DNA of 64,000 nucleotides from JAABRU01 sp041390465 (lineage in GTDB: Bacteria; Desulfobacterota; Desulfobacteria; Desulfobacterales; Desulfococcaceae): assembly GCA_041390465.1 (NCBI GenBank), contig JAWKPW010000015.1, forward strand, positions 1-64,000. The letters run 5' to 3'. Position 1 is the first letter of the stretch; the number at the start of each line of letters is the position of its first letter. Positions 1 to 7,978 of the stretch are shown one piece after another. The position numbers and the translations under genes were made by a program. The notes below the pieces were generated by a model. It saw only the letters and a list, made by a program, of their open reading frames with translations, was not told the DNA's origin and made no database searches.

Positions 1-843
1 ATCGGTCAGGTGCAGAAGGCCGGGGTGCAGGTGACATCCTCGGCAACAGAGCTGTCTGCCACAGCCAAGCAGCAGGAAACCGTGATGGCCAACCAGACCG
101 AATCCGCGAATCTTGTGATCAAAAATGTGGGGGAAATTTCCGATGTTTCCGCAGAACTGGTGGAAACCATGCAGGAGGTCGCTGCCATGTCCGAGGAAAC
201 CGCCCGGTTTGCCAGCAGCGGTCAGACGGATCTGGCCCGGATGGAAGAGGCCATCCGCAATATGGAGGAGGCATCCGCATCCATTTCCGGCAAACTCGAG
301 GCCATCAATGAAAAAGCCGCGAACATCACCTCGGTGGTGACCACCATCACCAAAGTGGCGGATCAGACAAACCTGCTTTCCCTGAATGCGGCCATTGAAG
401 CGGAAAAAGCCGGGGAATACGGCAGAGGCTTTACCGTGGTGGCACGGGAAATCCGCAGACTTGCGGATCAGACCGCAGTGGCCACGCTGGATATTGAACA
501 GATGGTCGAGGAAATGCAGAAGGCCGTGTCTGCGGGGGTGATGGAAATGGATGCGTTCATCAAGGAAGTCCGGCACAGCGCGGAGGATGTGGCCAGAATC
601 AGCACGCAACTGTCCCGGATTATCACCCAGGTGCAGGCACTGACCCCCCGTTTTGAGACGGTCAACGAATCCATGCAGTTTCAGTCGGAAAAGGCCCAAA
701 ACATCAACCGGGCCATGCGCAATCTGGGAACAGAAATGCAGCAGACTCTGGAATCTCTGAAAGAATCCTTTCTGGCCATTGAGCAGTTGAACAAAGCGGC
801 CAGAGGCTTGCAGAATGAGGTTTCCCGCTTCAAACTGACCTAG
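1..843 (+). CDS. Methyl-accepting chemotaxis protein, Wsp-like, C-terminal part (cut by window edge)
   Basis: The reading frame is open from base 1, so the start lies outside the window. What remains is the long cytoplasmic coiled-coil signalling hairpin of a chemoreceptor. The tip carries TNLLSLNAAIEAEKAGEYGR followed by GFTVVAREIRRLADQ, which matches the highly conserved MCP hairpin; the AEKAGEYGRGFTVVAREIRRLADQTAVATLDI wording is that of WspA-type receptors rather than of flagellar ones. No ligand-binding domain is visible here. It lies 9 bases before a CheB-like gene and then a receiver-cyclase, so it probably feeds an alternative (non-flagellar) chemosensory pathway. Coupling proteins (CheW, CheA, CheR) are expected upstream. 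Identity as an MCP is secure; the Wsp assignment is likely but rests on the hairpin wording and neighbours. Confidence 0.9.
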   Translation: MGQVQKAGVQVTSSATELSATAKQQETVMANQTESANLVIKNVGEISDVSAELVETMQEVAAMSEETARFASSGQTDLARMEEAIRNMEEASASISGKLEAINEKAANITSVVTTITKVADQTNLLSLNAAIEAEKAGEYGRGFTVVAREIRRLADQTAVATLDIEQMVEEMQKAVSAGVMEMDAFIKEVRHSAEDVARISTQLSRIITQVQALTPRFETVNESMQFQSEKAQNINRAMRNLGTEMQQTLESLKESFLAIEQLNKAARGLQNEVSRFKLT

Positions 844-852
844 GATGATTTC

Positions 853-1449
853 ATGCGAATCATTGCCATCGGCGCATCCGCGGGAGGCCCCCAGGCCATC
901 GCGGAAATTCTTTCCGCGCTTCCTGCCCGGCTTCCTGCCGCAGTGCTGATTGTCCAGCATGTGAACCGGGAATTTTCCGCAGGACTGGCCGGCTGGCTGG
1001 CCAGACAGACTGCTCTGCCTGTGTCCATTGCAGCCGAAGGACAGAAGCCGGAAAAAGGCAGGGTGTATATGGCAGGCACAGATGAGCATCTGATTGTAAA
1101 GCCGGATTTCACCTTTTCCCATGTTCCCGGACTCAAAGCAATGCCGTACTGTCCCTCCATTGACATTTTTTTCCGCAGTCTGGCTCTTTGTTATACCGGC
1201 CCGGCCGGATGCAGGGATTGCCTGGCTGTTCTGCTGACAGGAATGGGAAAGGATGGAGCAGCCGGCCTGCTGGAACTGCGCAGAAGAGGATGCCACACCA
1301 TTGCCCAGGATGAAAAAACCAGTGTCATCTACGGCATGCCCAAAGCAGCCAGGGATATGGGCGCGGCAGCGGAAATTCTCCCCCTGCATCAGATAGCCCC
1401 TGCCATCCTGAAATATGTGCAGGTGAAACCCGAAACCTTTCATCCGTAA
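853..1449 (+). CDS. CheB-type protein-glutamate methylesterase without receiver domain
   Basis: The 198-residue protein is just the CheB catalytic domain. It starts with MRIIAIGASAGG, giving the nucleophile Ser9 in the GASAGG turn, His36 in VQHV, and Asp134 in TGMGKDGA, which together form the known CheB triad. Full-length CheB and WspF have an N-terminal receiver domain of about 120 residues; here the protein begins directly at the esterase domain, 9 bases after the chemoreceptor stop. The predicted job is to remove methyl groups from glutamates of the adjacent receptor, or to deamidate glutamines, resetting its signalling. Without a receiver, activity cannot be controlled by phosphorylation in the usual way. 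Family and reaction are well supported; control is unknown. Confidence 0.9.
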   Translation: MRIIAIGASAGGPQAIAEILSALPARLPAAVLIVQHVNREFSAGLAGWLARQTALPVSIAAEGQKPEKGRVYMAGTDEHLIVKPDFTFSHVPGLKAMPYCPSIDIFFRSLALCYTGPAGCRDCLAVLLTGMGKDGAAGLLELRRRGCHTIAQDEKTSVIYGMPKAARDMGAAAEILPLHQIAPAILKYVQVKPETFHP

Positions 1450-1499
1450 CTGCCTGAACCTGTAACCTGAAACCTGACACCTGAATCTCTGGTGCATTC

Positions 1500-2987
1500 A
1501 TGTCCGAGCCCCTGAAATTGACCCTGCACCGGATTACCGTTCTTCTGGTGGATGACCAGCAGATGATCGGGGAATCTGTGCGCCGTATGCTCAGCAATGA
1601 AAAGGACATTGATTTTCATTACTGTCAGGATCCCACCCTTTCCATCCGCATGGCCAATGAGATTCGCCCCACAGTCATTCTGCAGGATCTGTTCATGCCG
1701 GAAATGGACGGGCTGCGGCTGGTGCGTTATTTCCGAGCCAATCCCGGGACCCGCGAGGTTCCGCTCATTGTCCTGTCCGGTGAGGAGGATCCGCGCACCA
1801 AAGCCGAGGCATTTGCCCTGGGGGCCAATGATTATATGGTCAAGTTTCCGGATCGGCTGGAGGTCATCGCGCGCATCCGTTATCATTCCAAAGGCTATAT
1901 CAACCTGCTGGAACGCAATGAGGCATACAATGCGCTGCTCAAAAGCCAGGAGCAGTTGCGGATACGCAATGAATTCATCAAAAAAACCTTTGGCCGCTAT
2001 CTTTCCGATGATGTGGTGGACAGCATTCTGGAATCACCCGAAGGCACAAAACTGGGCGGGGAAAAGCGCCGGATCACCATCATGATGACGGATCTCAGAG
2101 GTTTCACTTCGGTAAGTGAGCGTCTGGAAGCAGAGGATGTGGTGAAAATGATCAATATCTATCTGGAATGCATGACCCGGATCATTCTGAAATACCAGGG
2201 AACCATTGATGAATTCATCGGCGATGCCATTCTGGTGCTTTTCGGTGCACCGATTTTTCGGGAGGATGACGCGCAGCGCGCGGTGGCCTGCGCGCTGGAA
2301 ATGCAGTTGGCCATGAAAGAGGTCAATGCCAGAAACCGGGCTGCGGGCTATCCGGTTGTGGCACAGGGCATCGGCATCAACACCGGTGAGGCAGTGGTGG
2401 GAAACATCGGATCAGAGAAACGTTCCAAATACGGTGTGGTGGGCCGCAATGTGAATCTGACCGCACGCATTGAATCCTTTACTGTGGGCGGGCAAATCCT
2501 GATTTCCCAAAGCACAAGAGAGGAATGTGAGCATCACACCAAACTGAAAATTGATGATGAAATTGAAATTATGCCCAAAGGTTTCACCAAACCTGTTTCC
2601 ATTTATGAAGTCGGGGGAATCGGTGCTCCCCACCATCTTTTTCTTCCGGAAAAAAAGGATGCGGATTTGCCGGAACTGCATCCGCCGCTGCCTGTGCGTT
2701 TTACCATTCTGGAAGGAAAATATGCCACAGGGGACATCTTTGAAGGCCGGTTCGTGCGCATGGGAGAGGAACTCGCTGAAATTCAATCCGGAATACAGGT
2801 GGATCGGATGAACAATCTCCGACTGTTTCTCTGTGATGCAGAGAGAAAAGAAATCACGTCCGATCTTTACGCCAAAGTTGTCCATCCAATTCCCAAAGAC
2901 AAAACCTGCTTCCGGATTCATTTCACATCTGTGCCTCCGGAGGCCAGAGAATTTATGGATGCTCTTGTCATCGGCAGGGCAGCATGA
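1500..2987 (+). CDS. Response regulator with class III adenylate/guanylate cyclase domain
   Basis: This 495-residue protein has an N-terminal receiver domain (about residues 13-130, VLLVDDQ, phospho-acceptor Asp63 in LQDLFMPEMDG), a linking helix, a class III nucleotide cyclase domain (about 190-360) and a beta-rich C-terminal region of about 110 residues that could be PilZ-like but lacks a clear PilZ motif. Metal-binding Asp198 (TDLRGFT) and Asp242 (IGDAI) and the transition-state residues Asn319 and Arg323 are present, so it should be active. At the base-selecting positions it has Glu238 (DEFIGD) and Gly312 (KYGVVG), not the Lys and Asp/Thr of typical adenylate cyclases. It follows the chemoreceptor and CheB genes, so it is the likely output: receptor signalling would control a cyclic nucleotide, as WspR controls c-di-GMP. 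Confidence 0.88.
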   Translation: MSEPLKLTLHRITVLLVDDQQMIGESVRRMLSNEKDIDFHYCQDPTLSIRMANEIRPTVILQDLFMPEMDGLRLVRYFRANPGTREVPLIVLSGEEDPRTKAEAFALGANDYMVKFPDRLEVIARIRYHSKGYINLLERNEAYNALLKSQEQLRIRNEFIKKTFGRYLSDDVVDSILESPEGTKLGGEKRRITIMMTDLRGFTSVSERLEAEDVVKMINIYLECMTRIILKYQGTIDEFIGDAILVLFGAPIFREDDAQRAVACALEMQLAMKEVNARNRAAGYPVVAQGIGINTGEAVVGNIGSEKRSKYGVVGRNVNLTARIESFTVGGQILISQSTREECEHHTKLKIDDEIEIMPKGFTKPVSIYEVGGIGAPHHLFLPEKKDADLPELHPPLPVRFTILEGKYATGDIFEGRFVRMGEELAEIQSGIQVDRMNNLRLFLCDAERKEITSDLYAKVVHPIPKDKTCFRIHFTSVPPEAREFMDALVIGRAA

Positions 2988-3112
2988 TCTTATGGAAAAC
3001 TGCTTTCAAAGATTGGAGAATGTCTGTTTTTTCAGAATGAAAAAATCACACCGGGAAAGGGAAGCGGAAAGCAAATCCGCAAGTTTCATATCTTGTCGGA
3101 AACAGGCCGGGG

Positions 3113-3142
3113 GCAGTGGGGACAGGTTTCTGTCCCCACTGC
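3113..3142. terminator. Perfect hairpin between convergent cyclase and hcp genes
   Basis: A 13-base perfect stem (GCAGTGGGGACAG paired with CTGTCCCCACTGC) closes a four-base GTTT loop. It sits between the convergent 3-prime ends of the cyclase gene and hcp, so it probably ends transcription from one or both sides. It has no long T run, so termination strength is uncertain. Confidence 0.6.
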
Positions 3143-3160
3143 TGTTTCAGGAGGACGTTT

Positions 3161-4789
3161 TTATCCGAGAATGGCCTTCAGATCCGCATCCGGGGTGGAA
3201 ATGGGCATGATATTGAATTTTTCCACCAGCACATTGAGAATGTTGGGTGTGATAAAGGCCGGCAGACTGGGGCCGAGCCGGATGTTTTTCACTCCCAGAT
3301 ACAGCAGGGTCAGCAGAATGGCACAGGCCTTCTGCTCATACCAGGACAGAATCATGGAAAGGGGCAGATCATTGACACCGCATTGGAATGCATCAGCCAG
3401 AGCCACCGCAATTTTGATGGCAGAATACGCGTCATTGCACTGACCGATATCCAGCAGACGGGGAATGCCGCCAATGGTTCCCAAGTCTTTGTCAAAGAAA
3501 CGGAACTTGCCGCAGGCCAGGGTCAGAACCACGCAGTCGGACGGAATTTTTTCCACCAGTTGGGTATAATAATCCCGGCCCGGTTTGGCTCCGTCACACC
3601 CGCCCACCAGAAAGAAATGACGGATGGCCTTGCTTTTCACAGCTTCAATCACGGTTCCCGCGACACCCAGCACTGCATTGCGGCCAAATCCCACCATCAC
3701 CTCTTTGCCCGGAGCATCTGCCGGAAAGCCGGGCAGTTCCAGAGCTCTTTGGATGACCGGGGCAAAATTTTTGTCTTTGATGTGCGTGACACCGGGCCAG
3801 CCAACCAGTCCGGTTGTGAAGATGTTGTCTTTGTATCCGTCTTTTGGTTTCTGAATGCAGTTGGTGGTCATAAGAATTGCGCCCGGAAACGCGTCAAACT
3901 CTTTGGCCTGATTCTGCCAAGCCGTGCCGTAATGTCCATAGAAATGGCTGTATTTCTTCAGTTCCGGATAGCCGTGACAGGGCAGCATTTCGCCGTGGGT
4001 GTAAACATTGATTCCCTTTCCCTGGCTCTGCTTCAGGATTTCTTCCAGATCCTTGAGATCATGACCCGAAACCAGAATGGCTTTTCCCTTTTTGACTCCC
4101 AGCGGCACTTTGGTGGGAACCGGATGGCCATAGGTTCCGGTATTGGCCGCATCCAGCAGTTCCATGGCACGGAAATTGATTTCACCGCATTTCATGACCA
4201 GTCCCACATACTCATCCGCTGTTTTGCTTTTGTCCAGCGTTGCAGCCATGGCTTCCTGGATGAATGCGAACACGGCATCATCTGTCTGGCCCAGAATCGC
4301 GGCATGATCCGCATAGGCTGCCACGCCTTTGAGTCCGTAAATGAGCAGTTCCCGCAGGGAAAGAATGTCCGGATTTATGCCCGGATCAGACTGTATTCCA
4401 ACTTTTTCCCCCTGGGCCACCAGAGCCTCCGGTGTGGCCGCGGGAGTGAATTTTGCGGCTTCCTCTGCAAAATCGGTTTTTCCGCCTTTGGCGGAAATCT
4501 GTTTTTTGAGTTCTTCCCTTTTTGCGACACATTCCTTCAGCAGTTCCGCAAACCGGGCCGGATCAAAATCCACATTGGTCAGGGTGGAAAAAATGGCTTC
4601 ACAGGTGAAACGGTTTGCACCTTTATCAATAATGCCTTTTTTCCGGGCCTCCACAGCAAACAGCGAGAGTCCCTTTACCGCATACAGCAGCAGATCCTGC
4701 AGAGAAGCCACTTCATGGCTTTTGCCGCATACGCCGCCTTTGGTGCAGCCTGTTCCTTTTGCCGTCTGTTCACACTGAAAACAAAACAT
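3161..4789 (-). CDS. hcp: Hybrid cluster protein (hydroxylamine reductase / NO-detoxifying Hcp)
   Basis: The 542-residue protein has the length and sequence of Hcp. The N-terminal cluster ligands are Cys3, Cys6, Cys15 and Cys21 (C-x2-C-x8-C-x5-C), the spacing of the class found in Desulfovibrio, which binds a [4Fe-4S] cluster, not the [2Fe-2S] type of enterobacteria. Hybrid-cluster motifs follow: HGEMLPCHGYP, TTNCIQKP, GGCDGAKPG and TLACGKFRF. Hcp reduces hydroxylamine in vitro and nitric oxide in vivo, and also S-nitrosylates proteins in some bacteria; it acts in the cytoplasm. The start is fixed by AAGGAGG seven bases before the ATG. The gene is divergent from a Crp/Fnr gene at 5050, with a palindromic operator between, the usual hcp/hcpR arrangement in sulfate reducers. 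Confidence 0.97.
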   Translation of the reverse strand: MFCFQCEQTAKGTGCTKGGVCGKSHEVASLQDLLLYAVKGLSLFAVEARKKGIIDKGANRFTCEAIFSTLTNVDFDPARFAELLKECVAKREELKKQISAKGGKTDFAEEAAKFTPAATPEALVAQGEKVGIQSDPGINPDILSLRELLIYGLKGVAAYADHAAILGQTDDAVFAFIQEAMAATLDKSKTADEYVGLVMKCGEINFRAMELLDAANTGTYGHPVPTKVPLGVKKGKAILVSGHDLKDLEEILKQSQGKGINVYTHGEMLPCHGYPELKKYSHFYGHYGTAWQNQAKEFDAFPGAILMTTNCIQKPKDGYKDNIFTTGLVGWPGVTHIKDKNFAPVIQRALELPGFPADAPGKEVMVGFGRNAVLGVAGTVIEAVKSKAIRHFFLVGGCDGAKPGRDYYTQLVEKIPSDCVVLTLACGKFRFFDKDLGTIGGIPRLLDIGQCNDAYSAIKIAVALADAFQCGVNDLPLSMILSWYEQKACAILLTLLYLGVKNIRLGPSLPAFITPNILNVLVEKFNIMPISTPDADLKAILG

Positions 4790-4964
4790 GATGTCCTCCT
4801 TCTTGCGTTGATGTTGACAGAACTGTCACAGGGATTGTACATTCCCCAAAAACAAAATTCAATCCTTAACTTTTTTTCAGAAATTAAAATTGCATAAAAA
4901 TATGAATAAACGTATCTGCAAAATGATTCTGGGCTGAATATGACGGAAAACAAAGAAATAATCA

Positions 4965-4978
4965 TTGACATATGTCAA
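4965..4978. promoter_or_regulatory. Crp/Fnr-type palindromic operator between hcp and hcpR-like gene
   Basis: TTGACATATGTCAA is a perfect 14-base palindrome of the TTGAC-N4-GTCAA form bound by Crp/Fnr relatives. It lies 175 bases upstream of the hcp start and about 70 bases before the regulator start. It overlaps an ATG at 4972 in frame with the regulator, which argues that the real regulator start is further downstream. A degenerate copy occurs at 16816-16829 in front of the nitric oxide reductase genes. Confidence 0.65.
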
Positions 4979-5049
4979 AAAAGAGTATTTTTATCTTTTT
5001 TCTCCTGTTTTTTTCTGCTGTCAACTTTTGTCTTCGGAAAGCGGAATCA

Positions 5050-5757
5050 ATGAACAATACAATGAACATCATTGCCAGACTTCCCTTTTTTGAGGGGCTG
5101 TCTCCGGAAGATCTCAATGCCATAGGCAGGATTGCTGTGAACAGACATTTCAGCCGGGGGGAAATGATCTTCTGGGATGGGGATGCGGCAGACGGTTTTT
5201 ATGCGGTTGCAGATGGAAAAGTGAAGATATTCAAACTTTCTCCGGAGGGAAAAGAGCAGATTTTTCACATATTCGGCCCCGGCGAACCCTTTGGGGAAGT
5301 TCCTGTGTTCAGCGGGAAATCCTTTCCGGCCAGCGCGCAGGCCATTGCGAAAAGCCATCTGCTTTTTTTTCCCCGCAGAGAATTTGTGGAACTCATTACC
5401 GCAAACCCCTCCCTTGCCCTGAACATGCTGGCTGTTCTGTCCATGCGGCTGCGCTATTTCACGGTGCAGGTTGAACATCTTTCCTTAAAGGAAGTGCCGG
5501 AGCGGCTGGCCGCGTATCTGATCTATCTGGCTGAGGAGCAGGGAAGGAAAGACGCTAGGGAACTCAATATCTCCAAAGCGGGCAGTTTGCCAGCCTGCTG
5601 GGAACCATACCCGAAACCCTGTCACGGATTTTTGCCAAAATGTCCGGAGACAGTCTGATTCGGGTGGAAGTGTCACAATATTTTCCTGCTGGATCCGGAG
5701 CGACTGAAAGAACTGGTTGAACACGGAAAAGCCGGGGCTTTGGATCTGCGACCCTGA
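5050..5757 (+). pseudogene. Crp/Fnr family regulator, HcpR-like, with two compensating frameshifts
   Basis: Residues from MNNTMNIIARLPFFEGLS onward form a cyclic-nucleotide-binding-type sensor domain (FGEVPVFSG, SFPASAQA) followed by a C-terminal helix-turn-helix. The reading frame breaks near 5580, where one G seems to be missing from a G run (AAAGCGGGCAG), and again near 5675, where one extra base is present. Read across both, the helix-turn-helix is normal (ASLLGTIPETLSRIFAKM, then SLIRVEV and NIFLLDPERLKELVEHG) and the TGA at 5755 returns to the original frame. Read as written, the protein ends early at 5658 without a proper DNA-binding domain. Position divergent from hcp suggests HcpR, which activates hcp under nitrosative stress. 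The start at 5050 is chosen because an earlier ATG lies inside the operator. The breaks may be sequence errors. Confidence 0.75.
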
Positions 5758-6079
5758 GCAGGGCCTGTCTGCTTCTCTGAAATATATCTCAGTCCCGTTT
5801 CCATAAGCATTTCCCTCTCTAACAAAACAAAGTTGTCTTTCAATGATTTTTGCGGGAAATTTTTTCTGATGCCTGCTTTCGCAGAGTGACGTCATTCCGG
5901 CGAAAGCGAATCCAGTGTTTCCACAAAACAGATTGAAGAACCTCAAAAAAATAAATCTTGCCAGAAATCATCATGGTATTTTATAAAACAGCGTCCGGAT
6001 TTGCCGGACAAAGCATATGTTCCAGGTATATTTTGATACTGGATTGCCAGCATATAAGCAATAAACAAGCGAATTGGGT
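5758..6079. other. Intergenic, no gene seen
   Basis: This 322-base stretch separates the regulator from the next secreted-protein gene. No convincing reading frame with a ribosome site was found. It contains AT-rich sequence before 6080 that could hold the promoter of the following gene. Confidence 0.4.
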
Positions 6080-6738
6080 ATGAAAAGAATCGTATTGCTT
6101 TTGTTCATCACTTTGTCAGTGGTCGGATACTTTCGCCGGCTTTGCCCAGACAGCAGGCCCGGAAGCCGGAATATGCGGTCTGCTGCACCTGCAAAGATAC
6201 CGTGACAGCACCGGATGTCAAAACAGAACCTGCCCAGGCTGTCGTGACTCCTCCGGCTGATGCAAAAACAGGAACTGCTCCTGAACCGCAGAAAGATGCT
6301 GTAATGCCAGCGACCACGGACGGCAAAACAGAATCCTTTGCCAAACTGTCTCCGGGGGTGTATTCTTTTGAGCAAAGCGGCATTCAATTTATGGAAGAGG
6401 AGGACGGTTTCAGCGGAACAGGCTCACAGAAACTGCAACTGGATCTGAAACCTGACGGCACGTTTGCCATCACAACCTATGTGACAATCCCGGAGTCCGG
6501 CATCCAGAATCAGGCGTTTATCAATTTCCGGGGAAAGTGGAAACAGGAGGGAGACAAACTGATTCAGTCTGAAATCCTTGCCCAGTATTTCAATTTTGAA
6601 ACCGGTTCCTTCTCTCCCTGGGAAGCTCCGGATGGATGGGAAACAGAGGTTACGGTGAAAATCCGGAACATCACTCCCGGCACTTTTCAGGAATATGATG
6701 AAGAATCAAAGACCTGGGCTACCTGGAGCAAGTTGTAG
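6080..6738 (+). pseudogene. Predicted secreted protein of unknown function, frameshifted near its N-terminus
   Basis: From 6142 to 6738 the frame encodes a Pro/Ala/Thr-rich linker and then a compact domain of about 130 residues (SPGVYSFEQSG, FRGKWKQEGDKL, ending TWATWSKL) that looks beta-rich. No family was recognised. The frame has no good start of its own. An ATG at 6080 in another frame encodes a classical signal peptide, MKRIVLLLFITLSVVG, and a third frame continues with FAGFAQTAGPEAG, a likely cleavage region. Joining these needs one or two single-base corrections between about 6125 and 6180. The natural product is therefore probably a periplasmic or surface protein of about 215 residues. 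A terminator follows at 6757. Confidence 0.55.
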
Positions 6739-6756
6739 CCTTTTCCAGAAGACTTG

Positions 6757-6788
6757 GCCCGGCAGTCTGGTGCCGGGCTGTTTTTTTC
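6757..6788 (+). terminator. Rho-independent terminator
   Basis: GCCCGGCA pairs with TGCCGGGC across a six-base loop and is followed by seven T residues. It lies 18 bases after the stop of the secreted-protein gene. Confidence 0.85.
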
Positions 6789-6830
6789 TGACTGATCGTC
6801 CTGCACTGCTCTGACTGCGGGGAACCATAC

Positions 6831-6926
6831 ATGAAAAGCGGTGCTGTCGGCAGAATCGAAACCCTTCTTGACCGCATTGCCGAATTGCAGTCAGAAATAT
6901 CCTTTGTTCAGTATCAGGCTGCATGA
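6831..6926 (+). CDS. Possible small protein of 31 residues
   Basis: A short frame, beginning MKSGAVGRIETLLDRIAELQ, lies between two terminators (6757-6788 and 6943-6976). It has a purine-rich GGGGAA about seven bases before the ATG. The sequence is predicted to form one amphipathic helix with heptad-like leucines and isoleucines. No family was recognised. The placement as a single cistron with its own terminator is the main argument that it is real; its shortness is the main argument against. Confidence 0.35.
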   Translation: MKSGAVGRIETLLDRIAELQSEISFVQYQAA

Positions 6927-6942
6927 CGCAGTTATCCCCGGC

Positions 6943-6976
6943 AAACCCTAAGGGTTTCCAAAACCCTTAGGGTTTT
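6943..6976. terminator. AAACCCTAAGGGTTT-type hairpin terminator
   Basis: Nested arms AAACCCTAAGGGTTT and AAACCCTTAGGGTTT form a strong hairpin followed by a T run. Nearly identical hairpins occur at 18395-18428 and, with a G/C change, at 23025-23057, so this is a repeated terminator form in this genome. Confidence 0.75.
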
Positions 6977-7240
6977 TTCGGACAAACATTTTCTGAAAGG
7001 CCAGGCAGCGCAATTTTATCCACCTGTTTTTACACCCAGATTATTCATAAACTTAAATCCGAAGGATTGATATTATTATAGAATATCCTGTGAGCCCTGC
7101 ATATTAAAATCCCGAAAGGATGGCATTGTATAATTTCACCCTTTCAGGGATCGGGACAGCGGCAGTTTCCCGATTCTCCTCCAAAAGAAAGGGAGGGTGT
7201 TTTCGATGTTCATATTATGTTAAAGAAGAAAGGAGCAGTG
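6977..7240. other. Intergenic region before antitoxin gene
   Basis: The stretch holds AT-rich sequence (7030-7090) and a fragment CCCGAAAGGATGGCATT around 7111 that resembles part of the dispersed repeat seen at 22012 and 30207. No gene was seen. Confidence 0.35.
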
Positions 7241-7477
7241 ATGAAAAATCTTTTCATTGAACAGAGCAGACTGGATATTCTTGCCATTCTGGATGATATA
7301 GAGAAAAATCAGGAAATGATCCTGATATACCGGGATGGAAAGCCGGTTGCCAGCATTTCTCCCTGTAAACGCAAAACCCAAAGCAGACTTGTTCCTCATC
7401 CGGCCATGAGCCGGATCCGTATCAAATATGATCCCACAGAAGAAATGGATCAAAACGAATGGCCGGAGGATGCCTGA
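7241..7477 (+). CDS. Antitoxin, Phd/YefM-like, partner of VapC
   Basis: The protein of 78 residues (MKNLFIEQSRLDILAILDDI) has the layout of a short prevent-host-death type antitoxin: an N-terminal DNA-binding region with the YRDGKPVASISP strand, then a charged tail that would wrap the toxin (PTEEMDQNEWPEDA). The start at 7241 is chosen for the AAAGGAG seven bases upstream; an ATG at 7217 is in frame but has no ribosome site. Its TGA overlaps the ATG of the toxin gene (TGATG), indicating coupled translation. It should neutralise the toxin and repress the operon. The exact family is less sure than the role. Confidence 0.8.
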   Translation: MKNLFIEQSRLDILAILDDIEKNQEMILIYRDGKPVASISPCKRKTQSRLVPHPAMSRIRIKYDPTEEMDQNEWPEDA

Positions 7478-7854
7478 TGCTTATTCTGGATACCTGCGCT
7501 TTGTTATGGCTTGCACAGGGCAGCGGCCTGAAACCCTCTGTTCTGAAAAAAATCGAACTGTCGCCGGTTGTTTACATTTCAGCAATTACAGGGTTTGAAA
7601 TCAGTCTGAAAAGCAGAAAAGGAAAACTGGAACTGCCGGTTTCCCCTGAAAAATGGTTTGATATTATTCTGAACCATCATGATATTTCAGTTGTTGCGGC
7701 AGATTTGGATATTTGCATAGCCGCCAACGATCTGCCGTTTTTTCACAGCGATCCCTGTGACCGCATGATCATAGCGACTGCACAGATTCTGAAGATACCG
7801 ATTGTCACTGCTGATGAGAAATTCAGGAGTTATGATGTGGAGATAATTTTTTGA
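7477..7854 (+). CDS. vapC: PIN-domain ribonuclease toxin, VapC family
   Basis: The 125-residue protein opens with MLILDTCALLWLA and continues with ITGFEISLKSRKGKLELP, SDPCDRMIIATA and IVTADEKF. These hold the four acidic residues expected in PIN-domain active sites (Asp in LDT, Glu in FEIS, Asp in CDRM, Asp in TADEK), which bind the metal for RNA cleavage. Its ATG overlaps the antitoxin stop and a GGAGG lies about eight bases upstream inside the antitoxin gene. The pair forms a complete type II toxin-antitoxin operon. RNA target unknown. Confidence 0.92.
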   Translation: MLILDTCALLWLAQGSGLKPSVLKKIELSPVVYISAITGFEISLKSRKGKLELPVSPEKWFDIILNHHDISVVAADLDICIAANDLPFFHSDPCDRMIIATAQILKIPIVTADEKFRSYDVEIIF

Positions 7855-7978
7855 TCATCATTCCGTTCCCTCGTTCCGCATCAATGCCATTGACGTAAGG
7901 GCGGCGACTTTCCAGGCTCCTCTTATGAAAAAGAGGGATGGAGGAGGAATTTCTCTTTTACAATCTCAAGGAAAGAGT

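Noticed and set aside
3116..4897. A 593-codon open frame on the plus strand
   Set aside because: It is antisense to hcp, which has full family similarity and a strong ribosome site. The antisense product has no recognisable domain and high His/Gln/Phe content typical of shadow frames.
4972..5658. Longer regulator start with a hydrophobic N-terminus (MSKKSIFIFFLLFFSAVNFC)
   Set aside because: That ATG lies inside the palindromic operator, and Crp/Fnr proteins do not have signal peptides. The start at 5050 fits the family.
6943..6976. Telomere-like AAACCCT repeat
   Set aside because: Only one inverted pair is present and it is followed by T residues after a gene. A terminator is the better reading.
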